Positions 10,240-19,870 of a stretch of DNA of 64,000 bases are shown in pieces. The position numbers were made by a program, and so were the translations under genes. Below the pieces are notes generated by a model. The model saw nothing but the letters and a program-made list of their open reading frames with translations, had not been told where the DNA came from and made no database searches. The DNA lies in contig JAUJPP010000005.1 in NCBI GenBank assembly GCA_030562195.1, positions 16,231,106-16,295,105 on the forward strand. The letters run 5' to 3'. The stretch's first letter is position 1. Each line of letters begins with the position of its first letter. This DNA comes from Nipponacmea schrenckii. Taxonomy: Eukaryota; Mollusca; Gastropoda; Lottiidae.

Positions 10240-11290
10240 AAAGTTAATATACAATGACACATCTAAGATATTATTGGTAATATATACATAACAATGTATT
10301 GTTTTATAAAAACTAACTCATGATAATACTGTGTCATATTGTTATACTTTCTAGAATATTAATTTAGGCCAGTAGACTAGTCATAGTTACAATAGATGTA
10401 TCATGTATTGTTTTATAAAATCTAGTTCATGATAACTTATAATATGAATAGTTATAATATTTACAATATTAATATAGGTCAGTAGACCAGTCATAGTTAC
10501 AATAGATATAACATATTACAATAGATGTATCATGTATTGTTTTATAAAATCTAGTTCAAGTTATAATATGAATAGTTATAATATTTACAATATTAATATA
10601 GGTCAGTAGACCAGTCATAGTTACAATAGATATAACATATTAAATCATGTATTGTTTTATAAAAACTAGTTCATGATATTACTGTTATATTATTACATGT
10701 ATACTAATTACAATATTAATATAGGCCAGTAGACTAGTCATAGTTACAATAGATGTATCATGTATTGTGTATTTAAATCTAGTTCATGATAATACTGTGT
10801 CATATTGTTATAATATTTACAATATTTATATAGGTCAGTAGACCAGTCATAGCTACAATAGATATAACATATTAAAATCATGTATTGTTTTATAAAAACT
10901 AGTTCATGATAATACTGTGTCATATTATAATACTATTTACAATATTAGTATAGGCCAATAGACTAGTCATATTTACAATAGATATAACATATTAAATCAT
11001 GTATTGTTTTATAAAATCTAGTCCAGGATATTACTGTTATATTATTTCATGTATACTATTTACAATATTAATATAGGTCAGTAGACCAGTCATAGTTACA
11101 ATAGATATAACATATTAAATCATATATTGCTTTATAAAATTTAGTCCAGGATATTACTGTTATATTATTACATGTATATCAGTGGATCAGCCATACCTAT
11201 AATAGATATAACATTTTAAATCATGTATTGTTTTATAAAATAAAGTTCATGAGTTTATTATAATATTTACAATATTAATATTGACTTATA
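10240..11290. repeat. Tandem array, about 120-bp unit, about 9 copies
   Basis: A unit containing catgtattgttttataaaa and ggtcagtagaccagtcatag recurs at roughly 10285, 10401, 10530, 10645, 10760, 10877, 10998, 11120 and 11226. Spacing is about 105-130 bp. Copies differ by small indels. The array lies immediately beyond the Gypsy primer-binding site, so it is either internal to that LTR or an independent satellite. Confidence 0.8.
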
Positions 11291-11770
11291 TCTAATTCAT
11301 TAGTCCAAATTAAAAGAAATATAGTTTTAAAAAATGTTTATCTTTTTCTTATACCAGAATTCAATAGTGAAATTTAAATGTTATATAGTATAGAATGTTT
11401 ACCCTTAACTTATATCAGAACTCAATAGTTAAATAAAAAAAGTTATATAGTTGAAACAATGTTTAACCTATATCAGAATTCATTAGTTAAATTTAAATGT
11501 TATATAGTTCAGAACGATGTTTACCCCTAACTTATATCAGAATTCAATAGTTAAATTTAAATGATATATAGTTGAGAACAATGTTTACCCTTAACCTATA
11601 TCAGTATTCATTAGTTACATTTAAATGTTATATAGTTCAGAACAATGTTGACCCTTAACGTATATCATAATTCATTAGTTAAATTTAAATGTTATATAGT
11701 TCAGAACAATGTTTATTCTTTATTTATATAAGAACTGATTAGTCTTATTTATTTTTTATACATATATTAG
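11283..11770. repeat. Tandem array, about 62-bp unit, about 8 copies
   Basis: A unit containing cttatatcagaattcattag and aaatgttatatagttcag recurs near 11285, 11350, 11409, 11467, 11530, 11596, 11660 and 11724. It directly adjoins the 120-bp array on one side and Polinton A on the other. Confidence 0.8.
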
Positions 11771-11794
11771 TTAATATACAATCAGTTATATATA

Positions 11795-11885
11795 AGTAGT
11801 ATATGAGCTTACGAATATCAGGCAACCCTCCGCTTCGCTCCGCTCCGCTCAGAGCTACCGGATATCTGTAAGCTCATATACTACT
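11795..11885. repeat. Polinton A left terminal palindrome
   Basis: Starts agtagtatatgagc and ends gctcatatactact. The outer arms are reverse complements with a few differences. They enclose a GC-rich segment (ccctccgcttcgctccgctc...gagctacc). The same structure recurs at 21056-21146, 27087-27177 and 31719-31804, always exactly at an element end. Confidence 0.9.
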
Positions 11886-12895
11886 ATTTGCCCACCCGCC
11901 CTTCCTTTTAAATAAAATACATCACCAAAAATGTCTTTAATAAACATTCACTTTAAACTTCATGATATATTATGAACAAATTCGTCTGCTACATTATTGT
12001 TTAATCAATATTCTCTTTAATAATAAACATTCTAGAATATTCTCGAACTTTATTTACTGCGTCGTAATAGTTCACACCTGTTACTTGTCAACTCATTTCA
12101 AGTCTGCCGACATTATAATACAGTTTACTTTCTGTTTACTCTAGGTGTAATATTCTTTGGACAAGAGATTAACATAATTATATTTGACAATTATCCAATT
12201 AAGGTATGTAATATCTATATGTAATATTAACAGTTTTGTAAAATTAAAACGAATGGTTTCAGAAATCGAACAATGTTTCAAAATAATTCTGAAGAAGTAA
12301 CGTTTTGGAAACTAATGTGATTTGAAAATATTTGTCAATCTTATTCAAAACAGTTGTAAGATTCTGTTTAGAAAGGTGAGTTTGTAAATTATATTTAATA
12401 ATAAATTATCCATTTTATGTTTCAGGTTACGTGACAAATATTCACACATGTCACAATCAATAATACAGTATAATGGTACACGTGTTTGATCGAGCAATAG
12501 AAGTTAATTACCTGTGAAACTTTCTACCTGCGTAGTTATACCTAACAACATAATAACAGTTGGTAACTAAGGACCCGTACTAGTAGTACGCTTTTCGATC
12601 ATGCGCAGTTGAGAAAACAATTAATGACTATTTATGATAATGTGTTTGTAAATAGACTATTGATTATGAAAACAGTTTGTATAGAATTTATTTATACTTG
12701 TAATATTATTATTAATTATTGATTTTATAATAAAATTCTTTTGTTTGTATTTCTTTTATCAAATCTAGTATATTAAAAATATGGGATTGATTTTAAAGCA
12801 TGAAAAGGAAAAGTTCAACTACACTGGCGATGGTTTCTTCTCTGGATTGATGTCCCGTACCAAAGGTTACATCCTTTGTAACTAAATACAAAGAC
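11795..12895 (+). repeat. Polinton A left terminal inverted repeat (about 1.1 kb)
   Basis: Reverse-complement match, with small indels, to 20036-21146. It includes the terminal palindrome, a decapitated integrase start (atgtctttaataaacattcac at about 11931), a promoter/leader region, and the first about 90 bases of the small virion-type gene that begins at the other end (atgggattgattttaaagc at 12781). That gene copy is broken here, near 12850. Confidence 0.85.
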
Positions 12896-12900
12896 CAAAA

Positions 12901-13512
12901 ATGTCTTTAATAAACATTCATTCCCCTACAACTTATTTCGGATCAGGAGACATTCAAAAATCTCTAACTAAACTTCCCGGTTTTCCATGGGCTAAATATA
13001 AAGGTGAGAAACATCTTCCAGGTCATAATTACACTGGTCCGGGAACTAGGTTAGATTTACGACTAGATGAAAATGATAATCCAAAACCAGGTGAAGAACC
13101 AGTTAATAGAGTTGATGCTGCTGCACTAAAACATGACAAACTATACAGAAATGAAGACTTACAATTTCGACACGAAGCAGACAAACAAATCATTAAAGAA
13201 TTAAAATCTATTCCAAATCCTACTTTTAGAGAAAAAGTTGAAAGAGCATTAATCATAAGATTATTAAAATCAAAAATGAAATTGGGTATGGGATTAGCAG
13301 ATGAAATTCATAAAGAATTCAGAAAAACTAAAAACTTTTTAAAAATGAAAGTATTCGCCAAAGACGATATATGTTCAGCAGATTTAATTAATATGCCCCC
13401 AGAAAAAGGTTATAAATATTGCTTAACAGTTATAGATTTATATACAAGATACGCTTGGGTTATTCCTCTAAAAAACAAAATAGGTCTGTTAAAAAAGCAT
13501 TTGAAACAATAA
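12901..13512 (+). CDS. PLA2-integrase fusion protein (Polinton A), truncated
   Basis: Residues about 35-105 match the parvovirus-VP1-type phospholipase A2 fold: HNYTGPGTRLDL (Y-x-G-x-G calcium loop) and ALKHDKLYR (His-Asp catalytic pair), then EADKQIIKEL. That enzyme type disrupts endosomal membranes during parvovirus entry. From about residue 155 the frame continues into a retroviral-type DDE integrase core: CSADLINM (first Asp) and YCLTVIDLYTRYAWVIPLKNK, nearly the Polinton integrase consensus. The usual HHCC zinc domain of Polinton integrases is not seen; the PLA2 module occupies its place. The same join occurs in copy B (27215) and in copy C remnants, so it is ancestral to this family. 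The frame ends early by frameshift at 13510. The start is the first Met, shared with copy B. Confidence 0.8.
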   Translation: MSLINIHSPTTYFGSGDIQKSLTKLPGFPWAKYKGEKHLPGHNYTGPGTRLDLRLDENDNPKPGEEPVNRVDAAALKHDKLYRNEDLQFRHEADKQIIKELKSIPNPTFREKVERALIIRLLKSKMKLGMGLADEIHKEFRKTKNFLKMKVFAKDDICSADLINMPPEKGYKYCLTVIDLYTRYAWVIPLKNKIGLLKKHLKQ

Positions 13513-13514
13513 TG

Positions 13515-13952
13515 AAATTACAGTACATATAACGAAGGTAAAGCTTTAGTAATTGACAGATTTAACAGAACTTTGAAAAACAAATTATTCAAAAAGTTCA
13601 AAAATGGCTTAAAATATTTCCCATTGTTGTCGATGAATATAATAATAAAATTCATTCATCTATAAAAGTTACTCCTACAGAAGCTTCAAATAATCCAGAT
13701 ATTATAAAATCAATTAACACACAAAACAATTTTGAAAAAGATAATTTAAATATCAAACTCAAAGAGTTGGAGATCGAGTTCGTATTTATAAATATAAAAG
13801 TAAATTCGAAAAAGGTTATGTTGGATATTGGACGAATGAAATCTTTATTATTGATAAAGTTAATAAAACTTCACCACCAACTTACAGTTTAGTAGATTTA
13901 CATGATGAAGAAATCTTGGGTAGATTTTTATCAAAACGAACTTCAAAAAACT
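13515..13952 (+). pseudogene. Integrase C-terminal half, frame-shifted (Polinton A)
   Basis: Continues the integrase. GKALVIDRFNRTLKNKLFKK covers the third catalytic position; Asp replaces the Glu seen in copy B (AVVIERFNRT). VDEYNNKIHSS follows, then the RVRIYKYKSKFEKGYVGYW...LVDLHDEEILGRF tail, a chromo/SH3-like end typical of Polinton integrases. The segment with the second catalytic Asp (present in copy B as LWVDQGTEF) has been deleted at 13512-13520. At least two frameshifts are present. Confidence 0.75.
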
Positions 13953-13964
13953 GATTTTTGAAAA

Positions 13965-14369
13965 ATGATTACTTTCGAAGAATTCTTACAAAAATACGGA
14001 ACTGATACAACCACAAATTTTCAATTAATCAGATGGGCAGAAGAATTAAACATAAAACCTTTTTACTATTGTATGCGCGATGAAATATCATCTCTTAAAA
14101 ATAAAACAAAGTTTTATGTTATAACTAATATCCATACTTCAGATCAAAAAGGCGTTCATCATTCTGCTTTGTTCAAAGGGAATTCAATGTATTTTTTTTT
14201 TGATTCATATGGATTAGATCCAACTAAAGAAATTATTGATTTAAATTATGGTCCAATAAAATGTTCTACTTTTCAAATTAAAAAACCAGGAGATAAATTT
14301 TGTGGACAACTTTCACTTTGGGTTTTATATCAATTAAGTTTAGGTAAACCATTTGAACAAATAGTATAA
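13965..14369 (+). CDS. Adenovirus/Ulp1-type cysteine protease (Polinton PRO)
   Basis: 134 codons, uninterrupted, 12 bases after the integrase stop. In Polintons this protease matures virion proteins. HHSALF (residues about 66-71) supplies the catalytic His. MYFFFDSYGL supplies the Asp and the typical aromatic block. GDKFCGQLSLWVLYQL is the C-terminal helix block. In the family pattern CG-x-x-C the last residue is the nucleophile. Here, and in the remnant in copy C, that position is Ser (CGQLS, CVQLS). The protein may be inactive, or may use another residue. The length fits the family. Confidence 0.8.
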   Translation: MITFEEFLQKYGTDTTTNFQLIRWAEELNIKPFYYCMRDEISSLKNKTKFYVITNIHTSDQKGVHHSALFKGNSMYFFFDSYGLDPTKEIIDLNYGPIKCSTFQIKKPGDKFCGQLSLWVLYQLSLGKPFEQIV

Positions 14370-14385
14370 AATCTTGTTTTAAAAA

Positions 14386-16494
14386 ATGGCAAATAAATTT
14401 GGTCTTGGAAACTTAAAGAATGAAGCTCCTACATTGACGCTTAATAAATTCAAACCATATTTTGTAGATCAAACTGGAGACACACTTCATGGTGATATAG
14501 ATATGAATAATTTCAAAATAACTAATTTAAGATTTCCTCAACAGAAAAAAGATGCAATAAATAAAGCTTATTTAACTCAAACAACTAAAAGTTTACATAA
14601 AAAATTACTGATAAAATTATTAAGATAGTAAAAACCAATTAGAAAATCATCAAAAACTTTAAAATTTACATCATAAAAAACTACAAAGTTATCAACAACA
14701 ATTAGCTAATATAGTCGATATAACTCAGTTGGATAGAATAAATTTATTAATATCACAACTAGACGAAAAAATTACAAAACAAAAATCAGATATTAAACAA
14801 CTGATAGGTGACATTAAACCAGGTATAAATGAGGAAAGATTGAAACAAGAATTAGCTAATCTTGAAACGAAACTCCATGATGATAATGAACTAACAGAAA
14901 TTAAAACCTATATTCAACAACAATTAGTTAATGTGGTTGATAAATCTCAATTACAAAATTTAAATTTATTAATATCTCAACTAGACGATAAAATTACAAA
15001 GCAAATGTTAAAGATCTAATAAGTAACATTAAACCAGGTATAAGTGAAAATTAAAACAAGAATTATCTGATCTAGAGACGAAACTTAATGATGACAGTAA
15101 ACTAACAGAAATTAAAACTTATGTTCGACAACAATTAGTTAATGTGGTTGATAAAACTCGGTTACATAATTTAATTTCATTAATATCAAAATTAGATGAT
15201 ACAATTACAAAAGAGAAAATAGATTTGAAACAACTAATAGATAATATGAAACCAGGTATAAGCGAAGAAAGACTGAAACAAGAATTGTCTAAATTAGAAA
15301 CAAATAATAACAACGAGCTAACAGAAATTAAAACCTATATTCAACAACAATTAGTTAGTGTAGCCGATAAAACTCAATTACAAAATTTAAATTTATTAAT
15401 AACCCAATTAGATGATAAAATTACAAAACAAAAATCAAATGTAAAACAACTAATAGCTAATATATAACCAGGTATAAGCGAAGAAAAATTAAAACAAGAA
15501 TTATCTGAAACTAAACAAAATGATAACAATGAACTAACAGAAATTAAAACCTATATCGAACAGCAATTAACTAATGTTGTAGACAAAGCGGAGTTAGAGA
15601 GATTAAAATCATCCATATCTGAATTAGATAAAAAAAAATGAGTCATTAGATATAAAAAGTGAAGAAATGTTTCAAGAAATTAATAAAAAATTTCTACCTA
15701 AAGAAACTTATTTTACTTTACCCTTTAATGATGGTATTTTAGAAAAGTATGGTTTTGTTGCAACATATGAAGGAAGATTACTTGAGTCATCTAAATTTAA
15801 AGCTGTTTTTGAGAAAAGTAACGTTGTAAGATTTGAGTTGAGAACGCTTTTTGATGCGACTATTACTATATTATTTCCTTTTAAATTGAAAATAAAATCA
15901 GTAATTAAAAATGAAGATATACTACATAAACCAAAAAAAAAATTTATACAGCAGTAATTTCCACAATAACAAAGGGAGGAAAAATAGAAATAATTACTAG
16001 TTTTCCCGTAGGTAATAAAAACAGTAAACCTATCGAAATCGAACTTGATACAGATTTTGTCGATGGATTGGAATATAGAATAACCATTAATAAATTTAGA
16101 CCAATTATCATTACCGAGTACAAATTAAATTTCATGGATTTGATATTAATGACAAATAAAAACCACAAAGTGTAAATTTGATAAATAATAAGGATTTACG
16201 AAAGGAAGGAAGAAAATTATATACATTTTTGAAATGGAAAGAATTTGAACATATAAGATTTTATTTTGATTTTGATAATATTTTACTTCAATTGATATTC
16301 ATAAATCTCAAGTAAATAAAACATTTGTAACAGCTCCCATATTTATAAAAGAAAATAACGAAAATAAAGATAACTTTGCACCATTTAAAATAGAAAGTAT
16401 AACAGGACTGATACCAAGGTCAAATCATTTTCCTAAAAATTTTAATTATATTCCTCAATTAGAGATATCAATTATTATAGAATATCTTGGTTAA
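14386..16494 (+). pseudogene. Fibre-like protein: tail-fibre motif head, repetitive coiled coil, C-terminal domain
   Basis: The first frame (14386-14628, 80 codons) contains GDTLHGDIDMNNFKITNLRF followed by KDAINKAYLTQ. This is the head motif shared by many phage tail-fibre proteins (G-D-x-x-x-G-D-x-D-M...KITNL...DAxNKxY). From 14700 to 15650 a coiled-coil shaft follows, built of about 70-residue repeats (LISQLDEKITKQ, QLIGDIKPGINEERLKQE, LTEIKTYIQQQLVNVVDK). There are about four to five repeats, broken by frameshifts and an in-frame stop near 15466. The end (15667-16494) has a globular-looking region (FNDGILEKYGFVATYEG, DTDFVDGLEY) ending QLEISIIIEYLG. The architecture suggests a receptor-binding fibre on the virion. 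That role is inferred, not shown. Confidence 0.7.
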
Positions 16495-16557
16495 AGAAAC
16501 AAAGACAATCAAATATATTGGTTCATCACAAATAGAGTTAATTTAATTCTTAAAAAA

Positions 16558-17035
16558 ATGAATACCGAAGAGTTAAACACACAGAATTTACAAGATGTTA
16601 TGATACGTACACAAAAAGAGTTAGAAGGAGAATTCATCATTACAAAAAGTTAACAAAATGTTGGAGTAAGATAGACACTACTTTTAAAACTGTAAGTGTT
16701 ATATCAGCTTGTCTTATAGCAACCACTGTAACAGCAAGTATTTCTCTTCCAATATTTATTCCAACTATCCTAGGAGCTCTTACAGCTATTCAAACATCTT
16801 CATGTGGTTTATTACTATTGGGTTTACCTCTAAAAAGAAATTATATTACAAAACCATATCAAATTTAATAAGAACATATTTAGATAAATTATTCATTTTT
16901 TTCGAAAGGAGCAAATCTGATAAAATAATTACCATAGAAGAACTCGAAGAATTTAATGAAATATTCGAGGAATTGTTAACAAAAATTGAATCCTTAAAAA
17001 TAGAACATAAAAAATTAAAAAAGAAACATGAATAA
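16558..17035 (+). pseudogene. Small membrane protein with C-terminal coiled coil (Polinton A)
   Basis: Starts MNTEELNTQNLQDVM; a stop/frameshift follows within about 30 codons. Downstream codons (16680-16800) give a hydrophobic stretch, ISACLIATTVTASISLPIFI and PTILGALTAI, with one or two membrane helices. The frame ending at 17035 then encodes NLIRTYLDKLFIFFERSKSD and an E/K-rich coiled coil (EELLTKIESLKIEHKKLKK). Homologous copies lie at 54288-54738 and 55070-55345 in Polinton C. Function is unknown; a virion or membrane-remodelling role is possible. Confidence 0.6.
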
Positions 17036-17049
17036 ATTAATTTTTAAAA

Positions 17050-17601
17050 AAAGAACCTAATGCTGTAAAATCGAAGAAAAAAATTGACAATGAATTATTT
17101 GAAAATGTGGTTTCTGATATAATTGAAGAGTTTAATACTTTTAATGGACAAATTGAAATCGATGGAAAATTTTTTGAAGATGGTGAATTCAAACAAAATA
17201 GGAATTTATCTTTCTTTAATGTTCAAATGATTTCTAGAGTTGTCAATAATATGAGTGAAAAATCAGATAGTTCAGATTGGTATTTTACTGGTCATATAAT
17301 ATATTGTAAAGATGATTTCAAACCAATCAAAAGATCAAATATAGGAAAAGGAACTCAATTGCTATTTACAATCAATGAATACGTTGGAGAATATTGTTAT
17401 TTTCCAACTGATGTAGCGTGTTTTATTAAATGTGTTAATTATGTTTTGAAACGAGATTTAACAAACGAATTTAATAAATTTATTTATTCCTATTCAAAAC
17501 ATAACAGAAAGGGAATTATGACTCAAGCTCGAATCGGAGAATTCAATGAAAAAAATGAAACTTCGTTCCAAATTTATAATCCTAAAGATAGAACTTTATG
17601 A
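17050..17601 (+). pseudogene. DNA polymerase B N-terminal domain, first tandem copy
   Basis: The 164-codon frame (17107-17601) matches the next frame (17676-18333) almost codon for codon. It covers the region upstream of the exonuclease domain in this family's protein-primed PolB. It contains DVACFIKCVNYVLKRDL and runs to NPKDRTL, where it stops. In the neighbouring copy the protein continues into a block with WVLYLHNNHFCLI. The Cys and His blocks are reminiscent of an OTU-type protease, but this is only a visual impression. The 570-bp tandem duplication makes this copy a dead end. Confidence 0.65.
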
Positions 17602-17604
17602 CTA

Positions 17605-18330
17605 AATTAATTTAAAAAAAAGAACCTAATGCTGTAAAACCGAAGAAAAAAATTGACAATGAATTATTTGAACATGTGGTTTCTGATATAATTGAAGAGT
17701 TTAATAGTTTTAATGGACAAATTGAAATCGATGGAAAATATTTTGAAGATGGTGAATTCAAACAAAATATGAATTTATCTTTCTTTAATGTTCAAATGAT
17801 TACTAGAGTTGTCAATAATATGAGTGAAAAATCAGATAGTTCAGATTGGTATTTTACTGGTCATATAATATATCGTAAAGATGATTTCAAACCAATCAAA
17901 TATAGGAAAAGGAACTCAATTGCAATTTACAATCAATGCATACGTTAGAGAATATTGTTATATTACAACTGACGTAGCGTGTTTTATTAAATGTGTTAAT
18001 TATGTTTTGAAACGAGATTTAATAAACGAATTTAATAAATTTCTTTATTCCTATTCCAAACATAACAGAAAGGGAATTATGACTCAAGCTCGAATCGGAG
18101 AATTTAATGAAAAAAATGAAACTTCGTTCCAAATTTATAATCCTAAAGATAGAACTTTATATCCTAGAAAAATAAACACTCCATCAGAATGGGTTTTGTA
18201 TTTACACAATAATCATTTCTGTTTGATAAAAAGAGATAACAAAAGTTTAGGAATAAAAGAAATAGAAAACAACTATAAACAAGTATGGAAATCCTGTGTT
18301 AACGAAAACATTAAACTTTTTTTCAGAATT
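17605..18330 (+). pseudogene. DNA polymerase B N-terminal domain, second tandem copy
   Basis: Repeats 17050-17601 and then extends through YPRKINTPSEWVLYLHNN and KQVWKSCVNEN. Here it runs, by frameshift near 18300-18330, into the exonuclease domain. A small deletion at about 17903 removes part of the phrase present in copy one (IKRSNIGKG) and shifts the frame. Confidence 0.65.
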
Positions 18331-18718
18331 TAATCCAGCTTCCATGTCACAAAACACCCAACCTGAAACTCTTTATGCTTGGGATTCTGAGACGTATACA
18401 GAAAAAGAAATTGGTAAAACAATACCATATGCGTGTTCTTTAGTCAATTTGGAAAAGCTGCGAAAAATATTAGAACGAATAAATTGTCGTTTTCCAGATC
18501 TAAAACCCACAGATAATGTTCCTGAAGAATTTTATGAAAAAATAATGATTGTGGGTACAGATTGTATAGATCAAATGTTAAAATATTTAGGAAATGTTGA
18601 TCAAAAACAATTAACTTTAGTTTCTCATAATGGTAGTGGTTTTGATAATTGGATTATTATTAAAAATATGTCAAAATTAACTCACTGTCCTCTCAAAACC
18701 ACAAGAGGCATACTTTAA
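18331..18718 (+). pseudogene. DNA polymerase B exonuclease domain (truncated)
   Basis: Protein-primed family B polymerase, which replicates Polinton DNA. LYAWDSETYTE carries the ExoI motif (D-x-E). LVSHNGSGFDNWIIIKN carries ExoII (N...FD). The reading frame stops at 18716, and the palm (motifs A and C) is gone. The junction falls exactly against the last codon of the capsid gene on the other strand, so a large deletion fused the two halves of the element. Motifs A and C of a related polymerase survive in Polinton C (about 55715 and 56690). Confidence 0.8.
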
Positions 18719-19868
18719 TTAAACTGTGGTACATTTCTAAATAATTCGCTCATAGGCTTATAGTTTCTATACAACTCATTAAAGTCCTTGGTATCTGGGT
18801 CAATTTTCAAAGGTTGATTTGGATAATTTTCATTGTTTAATCTTACTTGAACCCTTTTTATTTTAGGATCTCCAAAGTTGTCACCAGTTACTTTAAAAAG
18901 GTTGTTGTTGTTCGTTTGTGAATCTGGAAGATTTATGAAACCAAGTATTAAATATCTCGCTGGTTTTGTGGTATTCGTCACTTGCCTTGTGAAATTCTCC
19001 CCTTTGATTGTTATCGATCCAATCGTATTTCTTCTTAAAAATGCTATTTCAATATCTTTTTTCAAACTACTAAGAAGTTTTGTTTCTACTTCGATTGTTG
19101 GGGTTATTACTGGCACGTATAATTGGATATCGGTTATTTCTAATTTAGCATTTGAATTGTTTTCTCCAAAAAATATTCTTTCGTTATTTATTAATCTTTC
19201 AAGATGGATTTTGAAGGGAAGGCCAAGGTAAACTTTCCTGTGCTCAAGTAATCCAAACAACGGGTAGAGACTCCAGTTTATGTACAAACCCCAGCTATTT
19301 CTATCAATAGGTTTATTGTAAAATACAACCCTCTGTTTATAACCTTCAATATTTTGAAATTTGGTGATATTGATCAAATTGTTAACACTAGTTCTAACTG
19401 CCGCCAGGTTGGCGTCTGCTGCTACATTTTCATGTTGAGATTGTATTTCCCCATCTCCCGTGTCTGCAATCCAACCCGATGCCGTTGTATAATTTTTTGG
19501 ATACAAAAGAATTTTAAGCATTGTGTCAAACTCACCTGGGTGTTTGATTGTTTCAATTATTTTTGAACCGGCTTCTAAAACCATTTCGCTAAATAAAGAG
19601 GGGAAGAAATTGTTTTCTTATGTAACCTTCTGCTGGGGGAAACGGTTTTGATTGGGGGCTCCATCTTTAATTTTGAAATCACAGCGGAAGTAAGCATCGG
19701 AAAGAAGTAACCAATTGGACAATTGATTTCAAATGTGACTCTACCTCCGTCATTAATTTGGGATTTGGACCCAACAGTTGGAGATATAATGATGAAGCCT
19801 TCTTTTTTCTTATTGAATGTATATTCTATTGGTTCATAAAGTTGAAAGATCGGGTCAAGTTTTGCCAT
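18715..19868 (-). pseudogene. Major capsid protein (Polinton hexon-type), frame-shifted
   Basis: Two frames form one gene. The N-terminal part (19868-19575) begins MAKLDPIFQLYEPIEYTFNK; the rest is 19584-18715 (289 codons). The second frame has GEFDTMLKILLYPKNYTTAS and GWIADTGDG, a segment characteristic of Polinton/adintovirus double-jelly-roll capsid proteins. It ends LFRNVPQFN. One frameshift between about 19585 and 19640 separates the frames. The total of about 380 residues is short for this family, so the C-terminus may have been lost in the deletion at 18715. A shorter remnant lies in Polinton C (59733-59350). Confidence 0.78.
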
Positions 19869-19870
19869 TT

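Noticed and set aside
12577..12602. gtactagtagtac near-palindrome in the Polinton leader as an operator
   Set aside because: The symmetry is imperfect and short; conservation with the other leader is explained by the inverted repeat.
18878..19566. Plus-strand frames of 117 and 70 codons
   Set aside because: They lie antisense inside the capsid gene, which has clear family motifs on the minus strand.
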